64,000 bases of DNA from Endozoicomonas sp. 4G (GTDB lineage Bacteria > Pseudomonadota > Gammaproteobacteria > Pseudomonadales > Endozoicomonadaceae), in contig NZ_CP082909.1 in assembly GCF_023822025.1 (NCBI RefSeq), positions 1,230,001 to 1,294,000 on the forward strand. The letters are read 5' to 3'. The notes beneath the pieces are model-generated. The model saw only the letters and a program-made list of their open reading frames with translations. It did not search any database and was not told the DNA's origin. Shown piece by piece: positions 47,765 through 57,600 of the stretch. A program made the translations under genes and the position numbers. The stretch's first letter is position 1, and the number at the start of each line of letters is the position of its first letter.

Positions 47765-50700
47765 AGCTGGCCCTGGCAATAAATCCGTGAGTTTTGTAGC
47801 TGTCCATCCAGTCATAGCTGTAGCTCAGGTTAAAGGTAAGGTTATTGCTGGTTTCCATATTAGCCGCAGCACCAAACTGGTAACGGCTTTGTTCACGTTC
47901 GGCCCCGTGCATCACGAAGGCATTGCCGCCCTGGGCAAAGTGCGCGGTCATGGTCACCGGGTCATCCTTGAAGTCGTGGTAGGCCATCAGGCTGACTTCA
48001 GGTTTGATGGACATGCCTGTTGTGGCGATATCGCCTAACAGTTTCAAGCCAGCGCCCAGTTCCATTATTTCGTAAGTGTCGCTTTTAACCCTGTCGTACA
48101 TCAGGATGGCTGACTGACCAGTGCCGTATTTATCCTGATATTCATCCGGTTTGATGCTGGCGTAGTTGAAAGTCAGTTGAGGAATCCAGCTCCACTCTGC
48201 TGACAGCGGCATTTTATAGCCACTCAGAAGGCCGACATCCCAGGAATTGACGTCGTATTTGGCCTTGATCTCATTGTCCGCAACGTAGCGTTGAGCGTCA
48301 TTTTCACCCCAGGTGTAACCTAAGCGACCATCGACAAACATAGGGCCTTGCTCAGCGCTGAAATAAGCGCTGAGAGTGTGGGCTTCGGCATCAATCGTTT
48401 TTTTTGAGCCATCGGTTCCTTTAACATCACTCTTGGAATAGGTGTAGGCGACACCTAACGTCATCATTTCATTCAGATCAGAATCGACACCCAGTGTGAA
48501 GCCGTTGGTTTTGGCCTCATAACCGGGGTAAAGATCTTTTTTATCCTGAGTGGCATCGCTGTAGGCATATTGCAACCAGAGTTTACCGGAAGCGACCATA
48601 TCACTCGCAGCATTACCGTTGCGAAGGCTAGACTGCCGGGCACCAACGGCACTGCTGGCCTGTCTTATTGAAGCGACGGCTGGACTGACCGTCGCGCCAG
48701 ACAGGTCAGGTGTCATCTGGTCGGCGATGTTGGCAACTTTCACAGGATTGTCATCGTCCTTCTCGCATTTGTTCAGAAGCCAGGTGCTCAGGCGATCACT
48801 GTCGCCTGAGCTGAGTAGGGACAATGACTTGCTGCTCTTACGATCGACTGCCGTTTCGATGGCTTTTACTGCTGATTTGTTGGCACCGCCGGACCTGGCA
48901 AGGTCACCTATGTAAGTGCCTCTACTGATGCTGGCGACAAATAGCTGTCTGGCAACCCGTTTCGGGTAGATTCGGGTGTAACGGCTCAGTTCAGACATCT
49001 TGAGAGTGGGCGTTGCGTTAATGTCGCTGTCTGATTGCATCAAAAGGTATTCGGTCTTGTCACCAAGATCCCGCTTATTATCCAGAAAAACAACGGCTTC
49101 AGGGCCGATTTCAACCTTGGTGGCTTTGACGTAGGGCACTTTTGGGTCTCTCTGCTGATCCAGAGGCACTTCCAGCCTACCCTCCTGCTTATAAGTACCT
49201 GTTACTTCCAATACAGTGCCAAGGTCGTACGACTCGGTTTCAGCAGGGGGTTTTGCATGCAGAGTGCCGTCTTTCGCAATGTGGAGGGTTGTAGTGTCAA
49301 TGACTGCCCCAGGTGTAGACTGATTCTTTCCGGCTTTGACGGGAGTGACCGACACTGTCTGGTCTGAAGTCAGGATCAGTGTTCCGGTAACGCTCACAGT
49401 TCCCATGGTTTCAATCCGCTGACCACCGAATTCAGTTTTCTGACCACTGAAGGCCAGGGAATCAAGCCTGATAATGTCGCCCGCCACAGTACCATCCTGA
49501 ACGTCCAGAGTGTCACCTTTACCCAGTTGGCTCTGGATACTGCCAATGATGCCGCCCTTCTGAATAATGTTGATAGGTGGGCGTTTAGCGGCGGCAGGGT
49601 CATCAAACTTGATCTCCCCTATTATGCCGCTGGTGTTCAACGTAACTTTTTCGTGAGGCTCAGTTTTCTGAGCGAATTTAAGAGGCAGTGTTAAAGGACC
49701 GACATCAGAATTGACACCACGGGTAGTCATCACCCTGGCTTTGCCGCTGTCAGTAACTTCAACGTTCACGGGATCCTGTACCGCAGCGGTTATCCAGCCT
49801 GCGCCGGTGATCTCGACATTCGGTATTCCGCTAACAGGGTCAGCGATCTTACCACCGATGAGCGTCAGCTTATCGCCAAGTTCTGATCGGCCTTTTATGG
49901 AGTTGGTAGTGCCCGCTTTTTGAATATAATGCAGCGGAGGTCTGTCAGCACTCGAAAAGTCCAGGCTCTCCAGCGTTCCGTGGTTTTCGACCAGGAACTC
50001 TTTATGGGTGTAGTTCTCAAATGTCAGAGCAAGCGTTTTGGGTTCCGGTGTAGTAGTGCCAATGCCAGCGCCAGTGCTGATACTTTTGGCACCCCCACCA
50101 GACTCTATTTTGATGGCAGCGGGGTTTTCTAATGACCCGGCCACTGACCAGTCCTTGGAACTGTGCACATAGATACGTCCAAGCCCCTGCACATCACCCA
50201 GTTGAGCGACACCATGCAGGTGCAGATTCTCTACCTTTCCTTGTTCTTGAGTCCTTATATTCAGACTCTCGGCGCTATCTGCTGTTGTAGCAAACTTTAA
50301 AGAAGTGCCAGCGCCAGAGGGCTCAATCAAGGATTCTGGTTGGTCGCTCGCAAGCAAGTTATTGATCAGGCTGGATGTACCCAATGTGGTTGCATCTGAA
50401 ATCCAGCCACTCACACTCCAACCTGTTTCGGAAATACTAATACCGGGAAAGCCTGAAATATCACCCTTTATGGATACCGGTGTATGCTCATTTTCGGGAG
50501 CAATAGCGAGGGTGTTGTTTTTGTCACGACTGCCACTGCCCTTGATGTCGCCTTTAAAGGACCCTCCATACAAAAGCAGAGGGCTGACTGCTGTTGCCGG
50601 AGTTATTTCAATCGCAGGCGAGCCCTGAACATCACCGGATTGAATACTAATGCCGTTTGAAAATTCACCCTCAAACGACAAGCCAGTACCAGCACCTTTT

Positions 50701-51470
50701 ACGGTTCCCACATTTTCCAACTTACCTCCTCCTGAGACTTTGATGCCAGTGGTGCCATCGCTGGTATTAATCGTGCCAAGGTTGTTTAGCGTACCTTTGT
50801 TTGTATCTGTACTCAGGCCAACACCACCAGGGCTAGTAACATTGATGGTGCCGCTGTTCAACGCCTTTGCATCACCCTGAACATTGGGGGAGAGTTTGGA
50901 ACCAAAAGATTGCATTCCGTACGATGGGTTTTGTGTTTCGTCGTTTACGTTAATAGTGCCTTCGTTTGTACCGGTACCTGCAGTGCTCTTGATCATATAA
51001 ATCTCAGGAGGCTCACCACTGGATAAGTTACTCGTGATAGTACCGCCTTGTTCGATGATTAATTCCTCCCCTTGCAAATTTATGGACTTCAGACCTTCTT
51101 CTTTTGTTTTCACAATGACTTTCTGATCGCTTGGGACGGCTGCTGTTTCATCTTTCCCCACAACTTTGGTTGTGTCAGGGGGTCGGCCTTCGAGGTCAAG
51201 GGCACTACCCTTACCTTTTTTCAGACCTGCAAAGCCTGTCTCGTCCGGGGGAAGGTATTTATTGGAGGTATCTTGGGCAGGGATCTTATTCTGCTTTGTT
51301 ACATTACACTCCTCTAGTTCTAGAATGGTTACGCCCTTAATGGGTTGCGATTGCCCGGTATTGGAGGTTTTGCCACTATCTTGTCCCAAAGCCCATCCGG
51401 AAATCACAAAAGCAATGGCAAAAGCTAAAACACTCTTTGAGCAAAAAACGACAGCATTACGATGACTCAT
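47754..51470 (-). CDS. Autotransporter (type Va), 1238 residues, short passenger
   Basis: A signal peptide (SKSVLAFAIAFVISGWALG, cleavage near the following Gln) is followed by a beta-rich, Gly/Ser/Thr-rich passenger and a C-terminal autotransporter barrel of about 280 residues. The barrel ends FIARASYAF with the terminal Phe. The passenger includes about three copies of the module seen in its paralogue (IKGRSELGDKLTLIGGKI and IQSQLGKGDTLDVQDGTV are examples). The linker GATVSPAVASIRQASSAVGA precedes the barrel. The frame is open to 51533, but ATG 51470 follows AGG and precedes the signal. It probably acts as a surface adhesin or similar; no protease motif was seen. Confidence 0.9.
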   Translation of the reverse strand: MSHRNAVVFCSKSVLAFAIAFVISGWALGQDSGKTSNTGQSQPIKGVTILELEECNVTKQNKIPAQDTSNKYLPPDETGFAGLKKGKGSALDLEGRPPDTTKVVGKDETAAVPSDQKVIVKTKEEGLKSINLQGEELIIEQGGTITSNLSSGEPPEIYMIKSTAGTGTNEGTINVNDETQNPSYGMQSFGSKLSPNVQGDAKALNSGTINVTSPGGVGLSTDTNKGTLNNLGTINTSDGTTGIKVSGGGKLENVGTVKGAGTGLSFEGEFSNGISIQSGDVQGSPAIEITPATAVSPLLLYGGSFKGDIKGSGSRDKNNTLAIAPENEHTPVSIKGDISGFPGISISETGWSVSGWISDATTLGTSSLINNLLASDQPESLIEPSGAGTSLKFATTADSAESLNIRTQEQGKVENLHLHGVAQLGDVQGLGRIYVHSSKDWSVAGSLENPAAIKIESGGGAKSISTGAGIGTTTPEPKTLALTFENYTHKEFLVENHGTLESLDFSSADRPPLHYIQKAGTTNSIKGRSELGDKLTLIGGKIADPVSGIPNVEITGAGWITAAVQDPVNVEVTDSGKARVMTTRGVNSDVGPLTLPLKFAQKTEPHEKVTLNTSGIIGEIKFDDPAAAKRPPINIIQKGGIIGSIQSQLGKGDTLDVQDGTVAGDIIRLDSLAFSGQKTEFGGQRIETMGTVSVTGTLILTSDQTVSVTPVKAGKNQSTPGAVIDTTTLHIAKDGTLHAKPPAETESYDLGTVLEVTGTYKQEGRLEVPLDQQRDPKVPYVKATKVEIGPEAVVFLDNKRDLGDKTEYLLMQSDSDINATPTLKMSELSRYTRIYPKRVARQLFVASISRGTYIGDLARSGGANKSAVKAIETAVDRKSSKSLSLLSSGDSDRLSTWLLNKCEKDDDNPVKVANIADQMTPDLSGATVSPAVASIRQASSAVGARQSSLRNGNAASDMVASGKLWLQYAYSDATQDKKDLYPGYEAKTNGFTLGVDSDLNEMMTLGVAYTYSKSDVKGTDGSKKTIDAEAHTLSAYFSAEQGPMFVDGRLGYTWGENDAQRYVADNEIKAKYDVNSWDVGLLSGYKMPLSAEWSWIPQLTFNYASIKPDEYQDKYGTGQSAILMYDRVKSDTYEIMELGAGLKLLGDIATTGMSIKPEVSLMAYHDFKDDPVTMTAHFAQGGNAFVMHGAEREQSRYQFGAAANMETSNNLTFNLSYSYDWMDSYKTHGFIARASYAF

Positions 51471-51490
51471 CGATACACCTGCAAAAGTCA

Positions 51491-51619
51491 TTAGAGCGCG
51501 AACCGGAGGCTCATTCCGCCGATCAGGGCGCACTGCCCCCAGCGTTTCATGGAACCGCCGGAGGCATAGCCCGAAAGCAGCACAACAACCAAAAGCCTCA
51601 CGGGACAGGTAGCGCGCAT
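51491..51619 (-). pseudogene. 5' remnant of the OmpA-family lipoprotein gene, 42 codons
   Basis: The minus-strand frame from ATG 51619 repeats the ribosome site (GAGGAG) and first 35 codons of the lipoprotein gene at 47677. MRATCPVRLL and KRWGQCALIGG match. It then runs into the upstream sequence of the autotransporter and ends at TAA 51491-51493. The lipobox Cys is replaced by Tyr (LLSGY). The stop overlaps an ATG (TAATG) in frame with the following autotransporter gene. It marks the junction of a tandem duplication. Confidence 0.85.
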
Positions 51620-51667
51620 TACAGGCTCCTCAATCGTCAGCCAATGCAGGGAGAGAGTCGTCTTTGC

Positions 51668-54600
51668 TCAGAACGCATAGCTGGCCCTGGCAATAAAGCC
51701 GTGAGCCTTGTAGCTGTCCATCCAGTCATAGCTGTAGCTCAGGTTAAAGGTTAGGTTATTGCTGGTCTCCATATTAACCGCAGCACCGAACTGGTAACGG
51801 CTTTGCTCACGTTTGGCCCCGTGCACCACAAATGAACTGCCGCCCTGGGCAAAGTGCGCAGTCATGGTCACCGGGTCATCCTTGAAGTCGTGGTAGGCCA
51901 TCAGGCTGACTTCGGGTTTGACGGACATACCTGATGAGTCGATATCGCCCAACAGTTTTAAACCAGCGCCCAGTTCCATTATTTCGTAAGTGTCGTTTTT
52001 CACGCTGTCAAACCGTACGATATCTGACTGAACGCTAACGCCATCCTCCTTATAGTCGTCTGTTTTGATGCTGGCATAGTTGAAGGCCAGCTGAGGAATC
52101 CAGCTCCACTCGCCTGATAAAGCCATTTTATAGCCAGCCAGGAAATCGACATCCCAGGAGTTGAGGTCATACTTGGCCTTCATTTCATTGCCCAGAACGT
52201 AGCGTTTAGCGTCATTTTCACCCCAGGTGTAACCTAAACGACCATCGACAAACATAGGGCCTTGCTCAGCGCTGAAATAAGCGCTGAGAGTGTGGGCTTC
52301 GGCATCAATCGTTTTTTTTGAGCCATCGGTTCCTTTAACATCACTCTTTGAATAGGTGTAGGCGACACCTAACGTCATCATCTCATTCAGATCAGAATCG
52401 ACACCCAGTGTGAAGCCGTTGGTTTTGGCCTCATAACCGAAGTAGCCGTTCTTTTTATCCTGAGTGGCATCGCTGTAGGCGTACTGCAACCAGAGATTAC
52501 CGGAAGAGACCATATCACCCGTAGCAATACCGGTGCGAAGCCCGGACTGGCGGGCACCCACGGCACTAACAGCCTGCCTGATTGAAGCGATGGCCGAACC
52601 GACCGTGGCGCCAGACAGGTCAGGTGTCATCTGGTCGGCGATTTTGGCAATTTTGACAGGATTGTCATGGTCTTTCTTGAGTTCGTTTAGAACCCAGGTG
52701 TTCAGGGGGTCACTGTCACCGTCGCCTGAGTCGAGCAGGGACAATGCACTGCTTCTCTTACGATTGACTGCGGTTTCGATGGCTTTTATTGCCGATTTGT
52801 TAGCACCACCGGATCTGGCAAGGTCACCTACGTAGGTGCCTTTACCAATGCTGGCAACAAACAGTTGTCTGGCAGTCAGTTTGGGATAGATTCGGGTGTA
52901 ACGGCTGAGTGATGTAGTCGTTTCGAGGGTGGGTCTTGCATTAATATCGCTGTCGGTTGATTGCATCAAAAGATACTCAGTGCCCGCAACGATATCCGTT
53001 TTATTATCCAGTAAAACAACGGCGTCAGGGCCGATGTTAACGAAGTTGGCTTTGACGTAAGGCGCTTTTGGATCGCTCTGCTTATCCAGGGTCAATTCCA
53101 GTCTGCCATCCTGCCTGTAAACGCCTTCTACTGCCAGCACCGTGTTATGCCTTGTTGCAGTCAGCGTACCGCCTTTGGCAACATGAAGGTTGGTAATGTA
53201 AGTGACTGAACTGGGAGTTGATTGAAGCTTTTTGATGGTTGTGACAGAGACGGTCTGGTTTGAAGTCAGGGTCAGTTTGCCGGTGACGTTTACTGTCCCC
53301 ATGGTTTCTATCCGTTGACCACCGAATTGAGTGTCCTCACCACTGAAGGTCATGGAGTCCAGCCCGGTCATATTACCTTTCACAATACCTGCCTGAACAT
53401 CCAGAGTGTCGCCTTTGCCCGGCAGGCTCTGGATGCTGCCAATGATACCGCCCTTCTGAATAATATTGATGGGTGGGCGTTTGGCGGCGGCGGGGTCATC
53501 CAACTTGATCTGCCCTACCTCGCCACTGGTGTTCAGCGTAACTTTCTTGTAAGGCACCGCCTTCTGAGCGAATTTAAGAGGCAGTGTCAAAGGACCGACA
53601 TTAGCATTGACACCTTTGGTAGTAATCAGGCTGGCAGCAGCGTTTTCAGTCACTTCGACGGTGAATGGGTTCTCTATCGCCGCATTGGTCTCCCAGTTTT
53701 TGCCTACGAGCCAGATGTTATCTATGCCACTGATACGCTCTGTGACCCTGCCACCGCCGAGAAACAGACTATCGCCGTGGCCTGTTTGACCTTTAATGGT
53801 TCCAGTGACCCCATCGGTCTGGTTTAAAGAGAGTTTTGGACGTTTAGGGTTTGGTCTTGAGAGGTCGATATTGTCGATTGTGCCACCTTCATTATTGATA
53901 CCGAAGGTCTGACGACCGGGGGGTTGCACTATTGGCGCTGTGAAGTTCAATAACAGCTCATCATTAGCCAAAGTTTCGACCGTGTCATCAGTGATATTGT
54001 GAATGACGCCCCCTTTGACAGCAGTCAGGCTGGTAGGGTTCTTCATTGTCAGGGATTTCCATTCATCTCCCTTAACAATCAGGTTGTCAACACCATCTAG
54101 CTCACCAACATCGCCCTTAACCATTACAAGAGTGTCGTTTATGCGAGGTCGGCCTTTTATAAATTCAGTACTTCCATCTGCCTGAATAAACCGTAGTGGA
54201 GGTCTTGAGTCAACAGCCGAAAAGTCCAGTCCCCCGACTGTTCCATGGTTATCCACGGTGAAGAATTGTCCAAGCAAAGCGGGTCGATTGAACGACAATG
54301 ATAGTTGATCTTTACCAGTTACGACGGGCGTGCCTTCCGTGACTTTGGCAATGACACCACCTTGTTCAATGGTTAGTTTTTCGAGGTTAACCATGTTCAG
54401 GTGACCCCATTCCGATCCTCTGACAACCAGGTTGTCAAAGCCTTCCGACCCCTCAATGGTACCTGAATCCATAATAAGAGTGTCGTTCATGCCGGGTCGG
54501 CCTTTTAAATGGCCTGTATCACCAGCGGATTGAACAAATTGCAGTGAAGGCCGATCGCTGTCACTGGAAAAGTCCAGCCCGCCCAGTGTTCCCCAGTTAT

Positions 54601-57600
54601 CTACTTTAAAGTAGTCCTCGTTGGCGTAGTTACCGTTAAAAGCTAAAGCCAACGTTTTAAGTTTAGGTTCGGAGTTGGTGCTGATGTTGTCGACCTTCGC
54701 ACCAGACCTTATCTCTATGGATTTTGGGTTTTCTACTTGCCCGGTCACTGACCAGTCGTCAGCACTGTCCAGCAAGATATCTCTGGCTCCCTGGAGGTAG
54801 GTGACCTGAGCCTTGCCCTGCAACCATATATCCGCTTGTTGATAAGCATTACTGACGATGCTGACCGGATTGTTGCTGGTGTTTATTCTCAGGGTGTCTT
54901 TTTGAGAGGTGGTTACCTCATGCTCTTTATTGTCTGAGACATGGATCTGATGAATGGGTTTTTCCAGTGACACTTGTCGTGTGCCGGTGGCCCAGTCCTG
55001 AAAACCCCATTCGTTGCCTGTCACCGTTATTGTACGAACATTCTCAACCGCGCCCGCCACCATACCGGCATTCAGTATGAGTTCATCATCCCGATCATCG
55101 TTACCCTTGATTGTTGTTACTGCACCTCCTTTCATAAAGAGTCTTAGAGGAGGTCGGTAGCCTCCGGAAGTGAGATCAATCTCCTTGATGGTACTCTCAG
55201 GTAAACTATTTACGGTAAGGTTACGACCCAGCAAATCTTCTGATTCATTGAACGACAGATAAAGTGATCTGGCGTTGTCTGAAGTTCTTTGATTAGAACC
55301 TTCGGGTCGTTGAGTCGAGAGCGTCTCAATATGGCCTTTCGAACCTGCAGTAATGGTAAACAAATCGGTCAAAGGATAAGCAAGTGAGAAAGACCAGGGG
55401 TTAGTGCCAGAATCGTGCTGAACAATCAAGTTGTTAACGCCATCAAGTTTATTAACCTTGCCTGAAACCATGACAAGAGTGTCGTCCATGTGACGCTGAC
55501 CTTTTATATGGTCAGTAACAGAATCCGGCTGCTGACTTGCCTGAATAAACCGCAGCGGAGGCCTCTGTGCATTACTCGAAAAGTCCAGAGTCCCCACTTG
55601 GCCATGGTTATCCAGTGTAAAGAACTGCCCGGGCGGAGTGGGTTGATTGAACGATAATAGCAATTGCCCTTGCCCTTTCTCTGTTATAACGGGATTGCGA
55701 TTAGAGATATTGGTAACGATACCGTCTTTATCAATGGTAAGCCTGCTAGGGTTAACCATTGTCATGGAGTCCCAACTTGCCCCCTTAATGTCCAGATTGT
55801 CGAAGCCAGATTGTTCCTTAACACTGCCTTTCTTCATTACAAGAGTGTCGCCCATGCCAGGTAGGCCTATTACACGCCCGGCATTTATATCACTTGATTG
55901 AATGAACTCTAGTGGCGGTCTTTGCTGTGATCCTGAAAAGTCCAGATTGTTCAGTGTTCCTTTGTTCTCAACTCTAAAGGTGGATTTTTCTTTGAAACCT
56001 GTCCCACTAAACGACAGATTCAAAGTTTTATTGTCATCGCTGGAGCCGTCGGCAATGATATCTTTAACTAACGCACCTTCATTTATGGCTATAGATTCGG
56101 GGTTGTTTACTTGCCCTGCTACTGACCACAGGTTAGAACTATCAATTGTGATACCTCTGGCATTTTCAAGCTTTGCGATCTTGGCTGCGTCTCTCAAAAG
56201 TAGATCTGTCGGTTGATTAACACTACTGGTGATGGTTAATGGCTTGTCACTGAGTATGCTCAGGCTTCGTGCTGGCATTCTTTCACCATCTTTTTCCTTG
56301 CTTGAAACAACGACCTTATCAATACTTTTCTCCAGAACCACTTCTTCTGTACCTGCGATCTGATTTGGAAGGTTCCAGAGTTCTGTGCTTGTTACTTTAA
56401 TGGTGTGGATATTACTAACCACTCCTGACACGGTACCATTGTCCAGTACAAGCACATCATCTTTATCAGAACGACCCTTGATATCTCCTGTTACCTGACC
56501 TCCTAGCAAAAAGTTCAGGTTGGGACGATTTGTGTCACCTGAAAAGTCCAGGTTGTTCAGTGTTCCATCGTTCTCCACTGTTAAGGTGTCGACTTTGTTG
56601 CTGTCGTTAAATGCCAGAGCCAGATTTTCTGGAGTTTGAATTACGTAGCTGTTACTTACGCCTATATTGCCGACCTCTCCAGAGTTTATGTATATATAAC
56701 TGGGGTTGGTTACCGGCTTCTCAACAGTCCAATTGTTACCCGTTACAGCGATGGTATGAATGTCATCAACCGCCCCTTTCACCACAGCAGAAGATTTCAG
56801 TTCAAGTACATCCTGTTTATCAGAGCGACCCTTGATACCTCCGGTTACTTCTCCCCCCTGTAAAAATTTCAGGTTGGGACGGTCACTAACATCTGAAAAG
56901 TTCAGGCTGTCTAATGTTCCATGGTTATCTACTGTAACGAAGCTGTCGTCGGTGTACTTACCGTCAAATGCCAGACTTAAATTGCCGGAGCCGGAACTGG
57001 GGCTAGAGTCGGTACTGATATTGCTGACCTGCGCAGTATTGTCTATGTGTATGGTATTGGGGTTGAGCACTTTCCCAGCGACTGACCAAGAGCTGGTAGT
57101 GTCGCTCTTTACCTTGATTGTATGGATATTATTAACACCTGTTTTTACTGTGCCCGTTTTCAGTATGAGCTCATCAGCTAAATCAGAACGGCCTCTGAGT
57201 GTTCCTACTTCACCACCTTCAAGAAAGAGCTGTAGAGCAGGGCGAAAGTCTTTGGAAGATAGGTCAACTGTCTTTATAGTGGTCCCAGACGAACTGTGTA
57301 TAGCAAGGCTGCGATCAGCCAAGTTTGATTGACTGAACGACAGATGGAGTGATTCAGAGCTGTTTGAAAGACTTCCAGTAGAGATCCTCTCAATATTGCC
57401 TTTCTGATCTGTATTAATAGACGATGCATCTATAACCTGGCCATTAGCGGTCCAGCCTGTTCCAGAAACCTCAATGGTGGGAAATCCGGATATATCACCT
57501 GTTATAGACACTGGCTTGTCTTCACTTTCGGGGCTAATGTCAAGAACGTCGTTCCTGCCTCCATTACCTACGATGTCGCCGGTAATTGTTCCTCCATATA

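Noticed and set aside
47424-48038. 204-codon plus-strand ORF
   Set aside because: Antisense to the lipoprotein and autotransporter genes; Pro/Ala/Thr-rich shadow.
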